This document shows positions 42,110 to 53,502 of a stretch of 64,000 nt of DNA, one piece after another. Both the position numbers and the translations under genes were made by a program. Below the pieces are notes generated by a model that was given only the letters and a program-made list of their open reading frames with translations, did not search any database and was not told where the DNA came from. Numbering within the stretch: the first letter of the stretch is position 1; every line of letters begins with the position of its first letter. The DNA comes from Zestomonas carbonaria (GTDB taxonomy: Bacteria; Pseudomonadota; Gammaproteobacteria; Pseudomonadales; Pseudomonadaceae), in NCBI RefSeq assembly GCF_904061905.1, contig NZ_CAJFCI010000064.1, forward strand, positions 21,918 to 85,917. The letters are read 5' to 3'.

Positions 42110-42198
42110 CCCAGTGGTTGATTAGCTTGTCGCAAGGTTAAGCCGTCGGCTGGCCCGGCGCACTCCGGGTCTTGCGCTCGAATTCGACGATCCCGTGG

Positions 42199-43104
42199 CT
42201 AGACCATGTCGCTCCTGGCGAACTCCTCGGCGAGGAAATCCAGCAACTGGCGCACCGACGGCAGCAGGCCGCGACGCGACGGGAATGCCGCGTGGACCAG
42301 GCCGGTGCGCGGACGCCAGTCGGGGACCAGGTCGAGCAGGCGGCCGGCGCGCAACTCGTCGCGGACCACCACGGTCGGCAGGTGTACCACGCCGACGCCT
42401 TCCACCGCCGCCTGGCGCAGGGCCATCAGGTCGTCGGTGATCAGTCTCGGGTGGTGGCGCACGGCGGCTGCGGCGCCATCCGGGCCGTCCAGGTGCCAGA
42501 CGTATTCGCGCTGCAGCGAGCCCCAATGCAGGGTCGGCAGGTTGGCCAGGTCGGCCGGCAGCAGTGGCCTTGGCAGGTCGGCCACCAGTTGCGGGCTGGC
42601 CACCAGGCACTGGGTGCTGTTGGCCAGGGGCTTGAGCACCAGGTCGCTGGCTTCCAGCGGCGGGAAGCGTATGCGCAGGGCGATATCGATGCCTTCCTGG
42701 ATCAGGTCGACCTGGCGGTTGGTGCTCTCCAGGTGCAGTTCCACCAGCGGGTAGCGAACCATGAAGCGCGCCAGCATCGGGCCGACCCAGAAGTGCAGCA
42801 GCGAGATCGGGCAGCTCAGGCGCACCACGCCCTGCGGCTCGGAGCGGTGCCGCTCGATCACCTCGGCGGCGCCTTCGGCCTCGACCATCATCGCCACGCA
42901 ATGCCGGTAGTACGCCTGGCCGATTTCGGTCACCGAGAAGTGCCGGGTGGAGCGCTGGATCAGGCGCACGCCAAGGCGCTCCTCGAGCTGGGCGATGCGC
43001 CGGCTGAGCTTGGACTTGGGTATGTCGAGGGCGCGGCCGGCCGGGGCGAACCCGCCATGCTCCACCACCTGGGCGAAGTAGTAGAGGTCGTTCAGGTCTT
43101 CCAT
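42199..43104 (-). CDS. LysR-type transcriptional regulator
   Basis: A 301-residue LysR regulator. The N-terminal helix-turn-helix spans about residues 1-60 (FAPAGRALDIPKSKLSRRIAQLEERLG), followed by the effector domain (about 90-295). It is divergent from the pirin gene, 99 bases apart, a very common arrangement in pseudomonads, so it most likely controls the pirin and YcaC-like genes. The inducer is unknown. Confidence 0.94.
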   Translation of the reverse strand: MEDLNDLYYFAQVVEHGGFAPAGRALDIPKSKLSRRIAQLEERLGVRLIQRSTRHFSVTEIGQAYYRHCVAMMVEAEGAAEVIERHRSEPQGVVRLSCPISLLHFWVGPMLARFMVRYPLVELHLESTNRQVDLIQEGIDIALRIRFPPLEASDLVLKPLANSTQCLVASPQLVADLPRPLLPADLANLPTLHWGSLQREYVWHLDGPDGAAAAVRHHPRLITDDLMALRQAAVEGVGVVHLPTVVVRDELRAGRLLDLVPDWRPRTGLVHAAFPSRRGLLPSVRQLLDFLAEEFARSDMV

Positions 43105-43203
43105 CAGCGTTCTCCAGATAGAACTCTGAGGGCAATTTATCCCATCTACCGGGGTGAGCGTTGCAGGCCTATCGTGTTTTCCATGCACGAGAGGAGGCAA
43201 CCC

Positions 43204-44097
43204 ATGAAAAAGATCCAAGGCATCTACAGCAGCCCCCGGCCGCATTGGGTCGGTGACGGCTTCCCGGTACGCAGCCTGTTTTCCTACGACGGCCTCGGCC
43301 GGCACATCAGCCCGTTCCTGCTGCTCGACTACGCCGGCCCGCATGACTTCGTCCCAGCCTCGGCGCCGCGTGGCGTCGGCGAGCATCCGCACCGCGGTTT
43401 CGAGACGGTGACCATCGTCTACAAGGGCGAGCTGGAGCACCGCGACTCCACCGGCAGCGGCGGGCGCATCGGCCCCGGCGACGTGCAGTGGATGACGGCG
43501 GCCGGCGGAATCCTCCACGAGGAATTCCACTCGGAGGCCTTCACCCGCAGCGGCGGAACCCTGGAGATGGTGCAGTTGTGGGTCAACCTGCCGGCTCGCG
43601 ACAAGCTGGCCGCGCCCGGCTACCAGACCCTGCTCGATACCGACATCCCCCGCGTGGCGCTGGACGATGGCGCCGGCAGCCTGCGGGTGATCGCCGGTGA
43701 GTACGCCGGCCACCACGGTCCGGCGCGCACCTTCACGCCGATGGATGTCTGGGACATCCGCCTGAACGCCGGCAAGCCGCTGAGCCTGCCGGTGGTCGCC
43801 GGCCGCAACACGGCGCTGGTGGTGCTGCGCGGCACGGTGCAGGTCAACGGCGAGCAGATCGTCCGCGAAGCTCAGTTGGTGCTGTTCGAACGCGCCGGCG
43901 ACGAACTGCTGCTGGAGGCCAATGGCGAGGCACTGGTGCTGTTGCTCAGCGGTGAGCCGATCGACGAACCGATAGTCGGCTACGGCCCCTTCGTGATGAA
44001 CAGCGAGGCGGAGATTGCCCAGGCGTTCACCGACTTCCGCACGGGCCGATTCGGCCAACTGACCACCGGACAAGTCGCTGCAACACGCGCCGACTAG
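43204..44097 (+). CDS. Pirin family protein
   Basis: A 297-residue bicupin. Metal ligands H61 and H63 (EHPHRGFETVT), H105 and E107 (GGILHEEF) are all present in the N-terminal cupin. Bacterial pirins such as YhhW have quercetinase activity or act as redox-sensing partners; which applies here is not clear. The ATG at 43204 follows AGAGGAGG. It is divergent from a LysR gene and 54 bases upstream of the YcaC-like gene, probably co-transcribed. Confidence 0.92.
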   Translation: MKKIQGIYSSPRPHWVGDGFPVRSLFSYDGLGRHISPFLLLDYAGPHDFVPASAPRGVGEHPHRGFETVTIVYKGELEHRDSTGSGGRIGPGDVQWMTAAGGILHEEFHSEAFTRSGGTLEMVQLWVNLPARDKLAAPGYQTLLDTDIPRVALDDGAGSLRVIAGEYAGHHGPARTFTPMDVWDIRLNAGKPLSLPVVAGRNTALVVLRGTVQVNGEQIVREAQLVLFERAGDELLLEANGEALVLLLSGEPIDEPIVGYGPFVMNSEAEIAQAFTDFRTGRFGQLTTGQVAATRAD

Positions 44098-44151
44098 TCT
44101 GGTTAACCTGCCGGGCCCGGCCCCGGCACTCCACAAGCAAGGAGAACCACC

Positions 44152-44778
44152 ATGGCTTATCAATACAAGCGCCTCGACAAGAACGACGCGGCCGTCCTGC
44201 TGGTCGACCACCAGACCGGCCTGCTGTCGCTGGTGCGCGATATCGACCCGGACAAGTTCAAGAACAACGTGCTGGCGCTGGGCGACCTGGCTCAGTACTT
44301 CAAGCTGCCGACCATCCTCACCACCAGCTTCGAGACCGGCCCCAACGGCCCGCTGGTGCCGGAGCTGAAGGAGCAGTTCCCGGACGCGCCGTACATCGCC
44401 CGCCCCGGCAACATCAATGCCTGGGACAACCCTGATTTCGTCGCCGCGGTGAAGGCCACCGGCAAGAAGCAACTGATCATCGCCGGCGTGGTCACCGAAG
44501 TGTGCGTGGCGTTCCCGGCGCTGTCGGCGATCGAGGAAGGCTTCGACGTGTTCGTCATCACCGATGCGTCCGGCACCTTCAACGAACTCACCCGCGACTC
44601 CGCCTGGCGCCGCATGGAAGCCGCCGGTGTGCAACTGATGACCTGGTTCGGCGCCGCCTGCGAGCTGCACCGCGACTGGCGCAACGACATCGAGGGCCTG
44701 GCCACGCTGTTCTCCAACCACATCCCGGACTACCGCAACCTGATCAACAGCTACAACACGCTGACCAGCGGGAAGTAG
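44152..44778 (+). CDS. YcaC-like isochorismatase-family hydrolase
   Basis: A 208-residue cysteine hydrolase. D19 (LLVDHQTGLL) and the nucleophile C118 (GVVTEVCVAFPAL) of the isochorismatase/nicotinamidase fold are in place. The length and N-terminus (YKRLDKNDAAVLLVDHQ) match E. coli YcaC, an octameric enzyme with unknown natural substrate. An AAGGAGAACCACC ribosome site precedes the ATG. It is downstream of pirin and likely under the same LysR regulator. Confidence 0.92.
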   Translation: MAYQYKRLDKNDAAVLLVDHQTGLLSLVRDIDPDKFKNNVLALGDLAQYFKLPTILTTSFETGPNGPLVPELKEQFPDAPYIARPGNINAWDNPDFVAAVKATGKKQLIIAGVVTEVCVAFPALSAIEEGFDVFVITDASGTFNELTRDSAWRRMEAAGVQLMTWFGAACELHRDWRNDIEGLATLFSNHIPDYRNLINSYNTLTSGK

Positions 44779-44794
44779 TCTTCCTGCAACTTGG

Positions 44795-44822
44795 CCGGGC
44801 CGAGGGGATTCCCTCGGCCCGG
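44795..44822 (+). terminator. Terminator after the YcaC-like gene
   Basis: CCGGGCCGAGGG (44795-44806) pairs perfectly with CCCTCGGCCCGG (44811-44822) across a GATT loop. A 12-bp GC-rich stem 16 bases after the stop; the T-run is delayed (CTTTTGG at 44830). Confidence 0.8.
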
Positions 44823-44875
44823 TCGTGTGCTTTTGGTTGGTTCTTGTGTGAGGCCATGGGGGCTGGTGGAGAGCC

Positions 44876-45000
44876 CGCCCCTCACCCCGGCCCTCTCCCG
44901 GAGGGAGAGGGGGTTACGAGGTCCGGATCGGGCATCGAGGTCTGACTGACACACCGGCTGGTCCCCTCTCCCCCTGGGAGAGGGTTAGGGTGAGGGTCGG
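44876..45000. repeat. GGGAGAGGG-type REP pair
   Basis: CCCCTCACCCCGGCCCTCTC at 44879-44898 followed by GGAGGGAGAGGGGG, and CCCCTCTCCCCCTGGGAGAG with GGTTAGGGTGAGGG to 44998. The outer ends are inverted copies of the unit at 36655-36781. With the flanking terminators this explains the whole 304-base gap between the YcaC-like gene and paaZ. Confidence 0.85.
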
Positions 45001-45031
45001 AGCATGGATGTGGCTCCATGTGTCCCCGTGC

Positions 45032-45058
45032 AAAAAAAGACCGGCCCCAAGGCCGGTC
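45032..45058 (-). terminator. Rho-independent terminator of the paaA-paaZ operon
   Basis: On the minus strand GACCGGCC and GGCCGGTC (45039-45046 with 45051-45058) form an 8-bp stem followed by a run of seven T (complement of 45032-45038). It lies 25 bases after the paaZ stop and marks the end of the long paa unit. Confidence 0.93.
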
Positions 45059-45082
45059 GCAAAGGTCACGCACCGATAGGGA

Positions 45083-47143
<2,061 letters not shown>

Positions 47144-47212
47144 CGGGTGTTCTCCAGAAGAGGTTGCGGCCGGCACCGAGGTTGGGTGCCGGCCTGGGTT
47201 TGCCGGGGCCTT

Positions 47213-47356
47213 AGAACCTGCTCAACGTCTGCTGCGCGTCGGCCCTGCTGCGTTAAAAACAGGCTCGGAATGCTCATTTACAGCGCGTAAACTCCGCCTC
47301 CTCGCCTGTTTTTGCCTTGCATGGCTCTAGCTCGCGAGACGTTGAACAGGTTCTTA
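47213..47356. mobile_element. MITE-like palindromic element 1 (inside the paa operon)
   Basis: AGAACCTGCTCAACGTCT (47213-47230) and AGACGTTGAACAGGTTCT (47337-47354) are inverted ends matching at 17 of 18 bases. An inner perfect repeat AAAAACAGGC/GCCTGTTTTT lies at 47255-47264 and 47304-47313. The core at 47266-47293 is CGGAATGCTCATTTAC, five bases, GTAAACT. No gene fits inside. The right end forms part of the porin stop codon. The same core occurs in element 2. Confidence 0.8.
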
Positions 47357-48589
47357 CCAGAGGGCCAGGGTGTAGCCGAGGATCAGGCGGTTCTCGTCGA
47401 GGTCGGTGGTCAGCCCGTTGCCGGAACGGAAGGTGACGTTGCGCCAGCGCAGGTTCACGCCCTTGAGCGGGCCGCTCTGCACCACGTAGGCGATGTCGGT
47501 GTCGCGTTCCCATTCCTCGCCGTGGTCGCCGGTCGCGGTCCTGGCGTTGCGGCCGTCGACGTAGCGGGTCATGAGGGTCAGGCCGGGAATGCCGAGGGCG
47601 GCGAAGTCGTAGTCGTAGCGCAGTTGCCAAGCGTCTTCCTCGGCGCGGGTGAAGGTGTTGAAGGTCACCAGGTTCACCGAGTAGGGATCGCCGCCATTGA
47701 GGAAGGGGAAGGCGCTGTCGCCGGACATGCGCTGCCAGGCCGCGCTGACCCGGTGGCCGCCGTGGCTGAGGCTGAGCATGCCGTTGAAGTTGCGGTTGTC
47801 GATTTCCCCCGCGCGCTCCTGGCCGTCCTCGCGGCTGTCGAAGTAGCGCAGGTCGCTGCGCAGGTTGAAGCCACCGCCCAGCGGCTGGGTGTGCACCAGG
47901 CCGACGAAGTGCTGCCGGTAGATGTCTTCCAGCTTGCCGTAGTAGTAGCTGACGGCAAGTTGTGGGCCGATCGCGTAGCTGCCGCCGGCGAAGTCGAAGG
48001 CATCGCTGCTGGCGGCGCCGTAGCCGATGTCGTCGCGGCCGGAGGAATCGCGCAGGTTGGCGCGGGTCAGGCGGCCGCCGTTGAGGGTCAGGCCGTCGAT
48101 CTCCTGGGAGGTCAGCATGCCGCCCTGGAAGGTGGCGGACAGCAGCCGGGTGTCGTTGTAGATGACCACCGGCAGCACGGGCTGCAAGGTGCCCAGGCGC
48201 AGCACGCTTTTCGAGGCGCGCAGCTTGGCGGCCAGGCCAAGTTCGCTGAACTCGTCCAGCGGTTCGCCGCTGGCCGGGCCGAAGGGCAGCAGGCCGGTGC
48301 CACGGCGGTCACGGCTGGAGTCCAGCTTGATGCCCAGTTCGCCGATGGCGTCCAGGCCGACGCCGATATCGCCTTCGGTGAAGCCCGACTCGAAGCGCGC
48401 GGTGAAGCCCTGGGCCCATTCCTCGGCCTTGGCCTGCGGCGCGCCGCTCTGGCGGAAGTCGCGGTTGAGGTAGTGGTTGCGTAGCTCCAGGCTGGCCTTG
48501 CTGTCTTCGACGAAGCCGGCCATGGCGGGCGAGGCCATGCCGAGGCCAAGCGCCGCCAGCAGCGGCGCGGGTATGCGGGTCCGATTCAT
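47354..48589 (-). CDS. paaM: OprD-family porin, likely phenylacetate-specific (PhaK/PaaM type)
   Basis: A 411-residue outer-membrane protein with a signal peptide (MNRTRIPAPLLAALGLGMASPAMA) and the OprD layout: GFVEDSKASLELRNHYLNRDFR at the N-terminus and DAWQLRYDYDFAALGIPGLTLMTRYV near the C-terminus, which ends in Trp. Its position next to the ActP-like symporter inside the paa operon indicates uptake of phenylacetate, as for PhaK of P. putida. The stop codon overlaps the end of the palindromic element, so the last residues may derive from it. Confidence 0.9.
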   Translation of the reverse strand: MNRTRIPAPLLAALGLGMASPAMAGFVEDSKASLELRNHYLNRDFRQSGAPQAKAEEWAQGFTARFESGFTEGDIGVGLDAIGELGIKLDSSRDRRGTGLLPFGPASGEPLDEFSELGLAAKLRASKSVLRLGTLQPVLPVVIYNDTRLLSATFQGGMLTSQEIDGLTLNGGRLTRANLRDSSGRDDIGYGAASSDAFDFAGGSYAIGPQLAVSYYYGKLEDIYRQHFVGLVHTQPLGGGFNLRSDLRYFDSREDGQERAGEIDNRNFNGMLSLSHGGHRVSAAWQRMSGDSAFPFLNGGDPYSVNLVTFNTFTRAEEDAWQLRYDYDFAALGIPGLTLMTRYVDGRNARTATGDHGEEWERDTDIAYVVQSGPLKGVNLRWRNVTFRSGNGLTTDLDENRLILGYTLALW

Positions 48590-48610
48590 TGTTCTTGTAA
48601 TTCCTTCGGG

Positions 48611-50257
48611 TCAGTGGCGGCTGGCGGCGGAGGCGCCGATGCCGGTCATGGAGCGGATGAACTGGGCCAGGTAGCGGCCGCGCTCGGTTTCCGCGCGGGC
48701 CGAGCGGTCGGTCACCGAGAACGCCCAGGCGCCGAGGAAGGCCAGGGTCATGGAGAACAGCGCCGGGTTGGAGTAGGGGAACAGCGCGCTGTCGTAGCCC
48801 AGCAGGCTGACCCAGACCACCGGGCTCAGCACCAGCAGGATCACCGCCGAGAGCAGGCCGATGGAGCTGCCGGCCACCGCGCCACGGGTGGTCAAGCCCT
48901 TCCAGAACATGGAAAGGAACAGCACCGGGAAGTTGACCGAGGCGGCGATGGCCAGCACTAGGCCGGACAGGAAGGCGATGTTCTGCGACTCGAACAGCAG
49001 GCCGAGGATCACCGCCAGCACGCCGATCACCAGGGTGGCAAGGCGCGACATGCGCATTTCCTCGCGCTCGCTGGCCTGGCCCTTGCGGATCACGCAGGCG
49101 TACAGGTCGTGGGCCACCGCCGAGGCGCCGGACAGCGCCAGGCCGGCGACCACGGCGAGAATGGTGGCGAAGGCCACCGCCGAGATGAAGCCGAGGAACA
49201 GGCTGCCGCCCACCGCCTGGGCCAGGTGCACCGCGACCATGTTGCCGCCGCCGATGATGGCGCCGCTGGCGTCGCGGAAGTCGGCGTTGGTGCCGACGAT
49301 GACGATGGCGCCGAAGCCCACCGCGATCAGCAGCAGGTAGAAGTAGCCGATGAAGCCACTGGCGTAGAGCACGCTCTTGCGCGCTTCCCTGGCGTCCTTG
49401 ACGGTGAAGAAGCGCATCAGGATGTGCGGCAGGCCGGCGGTGCCGAACATCATGCCGACCGCCAGGGAGATGGCGTCGATGGGGTTGGCCAGCAGCCCGC
49501 CCGGGGCCATGATCGCCACGCCCTTGGCATGCACGGCGGCGGCGCCGGCGAACATCGCCTCGGTGCTGAAATCGAAGTGCTTGAGCACCATGAAGGCCAT
49601 GAAGGTGGTGCCGGAAAGCAGCAGCACCGCCTTGATGATCTGCACCCAGGTGGTGGCCAGCATGCCGCCGAAGGTGACGTAGCAGATCATCAGCACGCCC
49701 ACCAGCAGCACCGCCTGCAGGTAGCTGATGCCGAACAGCAGCTCGATCAGCTTGCCGGCGCCGACCATCTGCGCCATCAGGTACATCAGCGCCACGATCA
49801 GGGTGCCGAAGGCCGCGGTGATGCGGATCGGCGTCTGCTCCAGGCGGTAGGAGACCACGTCGGCGAAGGTGTACTTGCCGAGGTTGCGCAGGCGCTCGGC
49901 GATCAGGAACAGGATGATCGGCCAGGCCGCGACCACGCCCAAGGAGTAGAGCAGGCCGTCGTAGCCGGCCATGAAGATCATCGCCGAGATGCCGAGGAAG
50001 GACGCCGCGCTGATCATGTCGCCGGCGATCGCCAGACCGTTCTGCAAGCCGCTGATGCCGCCGCCGGCGGTATAGAAGTCACTGGCCGAGCGGGTACGCA
50101 GGGCGGCCCAGCGGGTGATGCCGAGGGTGAACATGACGAACACCAGGAACATGCCGATGGCGTGCCAGTTCAGCGGTCGCGCGCCGGCCTCGGCGGCCAG
50201 GGCGGACTCGGCCAGCAGCAGGCCGCCGGACAGCAACAGGAGATGAGGCGCCTTCAT
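48611..50257 (-). CDS. paaL: Phenylacetate symporter, ActP-like sodium:solute symporter
   Basis: A 548-residue inner-membrane protein of the SSS family with about 13-14 membrane segments after a signal-like first helix. [31 protein letters not shown] is the conserved start, and [29 protein letters not shown] is the ActP-type core motif. The paa-linked homologue (PhaJ/PaaL) of P. putida imports phenylacetate. It overlaps the DUF485 gene by 4 bases (ATGA), the same pairing as yjcH-actP in E. coli. Confidence 0.93.
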   Translation of the reverse strand: MKAPHLLLLSGGLLLAESALAAEAGARPLNWHAIGMFLVFVMFTLGITRWAALRTRSASDFYTAGGGISGLQNGLAIAGDMISAASFLGISAMIFMAGYDGLLYSLGVVAAWPIILFLIAERLRNLGKYTFADVVSYRLEQTPIRITAAFGTLIVALMYLMAQMVGAGKLIELLFGISYLQAVLLVGVLMICYVTFGGMLATTWVQIIKAVLLLSGTTFMAFMVLKHFDFSTEAMFAGAAAVHAKGVAIMAPGGLLANPIDAISLAVGMMFGTAGLPHILMRFFTVKDAREARKSVLYASGFIGYFYLLLIAVGFGAIVIVGTNADFRDASGAIIGGGNMVAVHLAQAVGGSLFLGFISAVAFATILAVVAGLALSGASAVAHDLYACVIRKGQASEREEMRMSRLATLVIGVLAVILGLLFESQNIAFLSGLVLAIAASVNFPVLFLSMFWKGLTTRGAVAGSSIGLLSAVILLVLSPVVWVSLLGYDSALFPYSNPALFSMTLAFLGAWAFSVTDRSARAETERGRYLAQFIRSMTGIGASAASRH

Positions 50258-50562
50258 TGGATGCACTCCTGTTGCAGTTTCTCGGCGAGCGGGTCGAGCA
50301 CCTGGTTGGTCTGCCGCACGTAGAAGGCGGTGAGGACGAAGGACAGCAGGATCACGCCCATGGCCACCGGGATGCCGACGCTGGTGGCGCCGCCGTTGAG
50401 GGGCTGGCCGAGCACGCCGGGGGCGAAGGCCATCACCAGCACGAAGCCGTAGTAGATCGCCAGCATGGCCAGGGTCAGCGACCAGGTCAGGCGCTGCTTG
50501 CGGCTGACCAACTGGATGAAGTCCGGGTGTTGCCGGATACGGTCGAGGTCTTGCGGGGTCAT
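50254..50562 (-). CDS. DUF485 membrane protein (YjcH-like)
   Basis: A 102-residue protein with two membrane segments ([22 protein letters not shown] and [21 protein letters not shown]) after a short charged N-terminus ([19 protein letters not shown]). DUF485 proteins are encoded just before ActP-type symporters and are thought to assist them. The ATG at 50562 is chosen as the start of the conserved domain. It is coupled to paaL by a 4-base overlap. Confidence 0.92.
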   Translation of the reverse strand: MTPQDLDRIRQHPDFIQLVSRKQRLTWSLTLAMLAIYYGFVLVMAFAPGVLGQPLNGGATSVGIPVAMGVILLSFVLTAFYVRQTNQVLDPLAEKLQQECIQ

Positions 50563-50660
50563 GGTTTGCACGCTCTCTTTTTGTGATTGTCGAGACGGTG
50601 TTTTCAGGGGTACGGCAGGGCCGGGGTGTTGCACTGGCTCCTACAGGGGGTGTGGGTGCG

Positions 50661-51737
50661 TCAGAGCTGGTCGAAGTCGAGCACCACCTTGTCGCTGATC
50701 GGGAAGGTCTGGCAGGACAGCACGTAGCCGGCGGCGACTTCGTAGTCCTCCAGGGCGAAGTTGCTGTCCATTTCCACTTCGCCCTCGACCACCTTGCACT
50801 TGCAGGTCGAGCACACGCCGGCCTTGCACGAGTAGGGCAGCTCGGCGCCCTGGGCGTTGCCGGCGTCGAGGACGCTGACGCTGTTGCGCGCAAGCGGAAA
50901 GGACAGCTCGCGGCCGTCGCTGATCACGGTGATCTGGCTCACCGAGCTGTCCTGCGCGGCGGCGGCTTCGCGAGCCTCGCGCTTCTGGGCGCTGCCGGCG
51001 GCGGCGAACAGTTCGAAGTGGATGCGCTCGGCCGGCATGCCGTTGGCCTTGAGCTGGTCGCGCACCGTCTCGGTCATCGCCTGCGGGCCGCAGACGAAGG
51101 CGGCGTCGAGGGCCTTCACCTCGATCCAGCGGCTGAACAACCGGGCGCATTTGTCGGCGTCGATGCGGCCGTTGTAGAGGTCCACGTCCTGCTGCTCGCG
51201 GCTGAACACGAAGATCAGGTTGAGGCGTTGCAGGTAGCGGTTCTTCAAGTCTTCGAGCTGCTCGCGGAACAGCGCCGAGGCGCTGGAGCGGTTGCCGTAG
51301 ATCAGGGTGAAGACGCTGTGCGGCTCGGCCTCCAGGGTGGTCTTGATGATCGACAGGATCGGCGTGATGCCGCTGCCGGCGGCGACCGCCAGGTAGCGGC
51401 CGTGGCGCGACGGGTCGAGCTCGACGAAGAAATGCCCGGACGGCGGCATCACTTCCAGGCTCTGGCCGGCCTTGAGGCTCTCGTTGGCGTAGGCGGAGAA
51501 GCGCCCGCCGGGCACCCGCTTGATCGCCACGCGCAACTCGCCGTCGTTGACGCCGGTGCAGATGGAGTAGGAGCGGCGCACTTCCTCGCCGTCCAGTTGG
51601 GTGCGCATCACCAGGTGCTGGCCCTGGGTGAAGCGGAAGCTGTCCCGCAGGTCTTGGGGGATGTCGAAGGCGATGGACACGGCGTCGCGGGTTTCCGGGC
51701 GCACTTCGCGGATCGTCAGGCTGTGGAATTTGCTCAT
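50661..51737 (-). CDS. paaE: Phenylacetyl-CoA epoxidase reductase subunit
   Basis: A 358-residue reductase that feeds electrons from NADPH to the PaaABC oxygenase. It has an FAD-binding domain (RRSYSICTG, about 54-62), a NADPH-binding domain ([15 protein letters not shown]) and a C-terminal plant-type 2Fe-2S domain with cysteines in [12 protein letters not shown] and SCQ. The ATG at 51737 is chosen because the conserved start is MSKFHSLTI. The gap before it (towards paaD) is occupied by palindromic element 2. Confidence 0.97.
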   Translation of the reverse strand: MSKFHSLTIREVRPETRDAVSIAFDIPQDLRDSFRFTQGQHLVMRTQLDGEEVRRSYSICTGVNDGELRVAIKRVPGGRFSAYANESLKAGQSLEVMPPSGHFFVELDPSRHGRYLAVAAGSGITPILSIIKTTLEAEPHSVFTLIYGNRSSASALFREQLEDLKNRYLQRLNLIFVFSREQQDVDLYNGRIDADKCARLFSRWIEVKALDAAFVCGPQAMTETVRDQLKANGMPAERIHFELFAAAGSAQKREAREAAAAQDSSVSQITVISDGRELSFPLARNSVSVLDAGNAQGAELPYSCKAGVCSTCKCKVVEGEVEMDSNFALEDYEVAAGYVLSCQTFPISDKVVLDFDQL

Positions 51738-51771
51738 TGTTCTTCTCCGGCGGCTTTGCCGCGCGGAGGGC

Positions 51772-51900
51772 GAATGCAAACGTAGCGAGCGAAGGTCAGG
51801 CTAGGCGGAAGGGGCCGAGGAAGCGCAGTTTACGAGTGGTAAATGAGCATTCCGCGGCCGCTTCCAACGACGCATGGCCGAGCGCGGTAGTTTGTCTTCG
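51772..51900. mobile_element. MITE-like palindromic element 2 (between paaD and paaE)
   Basis: The core on the minus strand, CGGAATGCTCATTTAC (51839-51854) plus five bases plus GTAAACT (51827-51833), equals that of element 1, and GCTTCCTCG follows in both with one change. Ends CGAATGCAAACGTAGCG (51771-51787) and the complement of CGCGGTAGTTTGTCTTCG (51883-51900) form an imperfect inverted repeat. It has no gene and fills the gap between two co-transcribed paa genes. Confidence 0.7.
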
Positions 51901-51905
51901 TCCTC

Positions 51906-52439
51906 CTAGATGCACTTGAAATAGTCGAAAGGCTCGCGGCACTCGATGCAGCGATACAGCGCCTTGCAGGCCGTGGAGCCGAACTCGCTGAGGCGTTCGG
52001 TGCGCGCGCTGCCGCATTGCGGACAACACACCTCGTCACGTTCGCCGAGCAGGCTGCGCTTGCTGGTGCTGCCGGCCGGCGGGGCGATGCCGTAGGCGCG
52101 CAGGCGCTGGCGGCCGGCCTCGCTGATCCAGTCGGTGGTCCAGGCTGGGCTCAGGCGGCGCTCCAGTTGCGGCGCGGCGAAGCCGGCGCCTGCCAGGGCA
52201 ACCTCGATGTCGTGCTCGATCACCTCGGTGGCCGGGCAGCCGGAGTAGGTCGGGGTGACCACCACGCGCAGGTGGCCATCTTCCCAGTCGAGGCCGCGGA
52301 CGATGCCGAGGTCGACCACGCTGACCACCGGCACTTCCGGGTCCATCACCTGCTCCAGCACCGCCCAGGCCTGGGCCAGGTCGTCCGGCCGGGCGGCACG
52401 CGCGCCACGGTCGCTGGCGATCAGCTCACCAGGTCGCAT
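51906..52439 (-). CDS. paaD: Phenylacetate epoxidase maturation protein PaaD
   Basis: A 177-residue protein with an N-terminal MIP18/DUF59 domain (WAVLEQVMDPEVPVVSVVDLGIVRG and TPTYSGCPATEVI) and a C-terminal zinc ribbon (CCPQCGSARTERLSEFGSTACKALYRC in two parts). It is thought to help insert Fe-S clusters into the epoxidase complex and is not part of the enzyme itself. It overlaps the paaC end by 14 bases. Stop is TAG at 51906-51908, next to element 2. Confidence 0.96.
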   Translation of the reverse strand: MRPGELIASDRGARAARPDDLAQAWAVLEQVMDPEVPVVSVVDLGIVRGLDWEDGHLRVVVTPTYSGCPATEVIEHDIEVALAGAGFAAPQLERRLSPAWTTDWISEAGRQRLRAYGIAPPAGSTSKRSLLGERDEVCCPQCGSARTERLSEFGSTACKALYRCIECREPFDYFKCI

Positions 52440-53187
52440 CGGGATAGGCCCGCTGGAGGAACTGCATCTCGGCCAGCAGCAGGCCGAGGTGCTCGGTGTG
52501 CAGGCCGCGCCTGCCGCTCAGGTAGAAATGGCTGGCCGGCTCGGGCAGCGGCAGGGTGGCGCGGGCGAACACGTCGGCGACCTTGGCCTGCCAGGCAACG
52601 GCGATCTCCGCCGGGTCCGGGGCGATGCCGGCGGCGTGCAGGCGCTGCTCCACTTCGTCGCCGCCCGCCAGTTCGACGGTGAAGCGCCAGACCTCGCGGA
52701 TCGCCGCCAGCATGCGCTGGTGGCTTTCCTCGGTGCCGTCGCCCAGGCGCTCGACCCACTCGCCGGAGCGGCGCAGGTGATAGGTGACTTCCTTCAGCGC
52801 CTTGGCGGCGATACCGGCCACGCGCTCGTCGCCGGACGCGCTCAGGCCGTGCAGCACGTGGAAGTGCCAGGCGTCGTAGAGGAACTGCTTGGCCATGGTC
52901 ACGGCGTAGTCGCCGTTCGGCTGCTCGACCAGCAGCAGGTTGCGGTAGGCGCGCTCGTCGCGGCGGAACGCCAGGTGGTCGGCGTCGCGGCCGTCGTCCA
53001 GCAGCTCGGCGGCGTAGTCCAGCCAGTTGCGGGCCTGGCCGACGAGGTCGAGGCCGACGTTCATCAGCGCCAGTTCTTCTTCCAGCGCCGGAGCGCCGCC
53101 GCACCATTCGCACAGGCGCTGGCCCTGGATCAGGGCGCTGTCGCCGAGGCGCAGCAGGTATTCGATCTTGTCGTTATGCGGGTTCAT
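52426..53187 (-). CDS. paaC: Phenylacetyl-CoA epoxidase structural subunit
   Basis: A 253-residue ferritin-like helical protein. It pairs with PaaA in the core of the epoxidase and has a degenerate metal site. NKIEYLLRLGDSALIQGQRLCEWCGGAPALEEELALMN and FYLSGRRGLHTEHLG are family features. It starts 10 bases after the paaB stop and overlaps paaD at the 3' end. Confidence 0.96.
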   Translation of the reverse strand: MNPHNDKIEYLLRLGDSALIQGQRLCEWCGGAPALEEELALMNVGLDLVGQARNWLDYAAELLDDGRDADHLAFRRDERAYRNLLLVEQPNGDYAVTMAKQFLYDAWHFHVLHGLSASGDERVAGIAAKALKEVTYHLRRSGEWVERLGDGTEESHQRMLAAIREVWRFTVELAGGDEVEQRLHAAGIAPDPAEIAVAWQAKVADVFARATLPLPEPASHFYLSGRRGLHTEHLGLLLAEMQFLQRAYPDATW

Positions 53188-53197
53188 GCACGCGATC

Positions 53198-53479
53198 TCA
53201 CATGTGGCCGACTTCGGGCGGCAGCTCGTAGAAGCTGGCGTGGCGGTAGACCTTGTCCTGCGCCGGGTCGAACAGCGGCTCCTTCTCGTCCGGAGAGGAG
53301 GCGGTGATCAGCTTTGATGGCACCACCCAGAGGCTCACGCCCTCGTTGCGGCGGGTGTACAACTCGCGGGCGTTGTCGATGGCCATGGCGGCGTCGGCGG
53401 CGTGCACGCTGCCGACATGCTTGTGATTGAGGCCGTGCTTGCTGCGCACGAAGACTTCGAAAAGGGTCCACTCGGACAT
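53198..53479 (-). CDS. paaB: Phenylacetyl-CoA epoxidase subunit PaaB
   Basis: A 93-residue protein (SEWTLFEVFVRSKHGLNHKHVGSVHA). PaaB is required for the PaaABC(E) epoxidase and bridges PaaAC units. The size and sequence are typical. It begins at an ATG 23 bases after the paaA stop, with GAGGAGAT as ribosome site. Confidence 0.96.
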   Translation of the reverse strand: MSEWTLFEVFVRSKHGLNHKHVGSVHAADAAMAIDNARELYTRRNEGVSLWVVPSKLITASSPDEKEPLFDPAQDKVYRHASFYELPPEVGHM

Positions 53480-53502
53480 GCTGGCTATCTCCTCGGGCGC
53501 GA

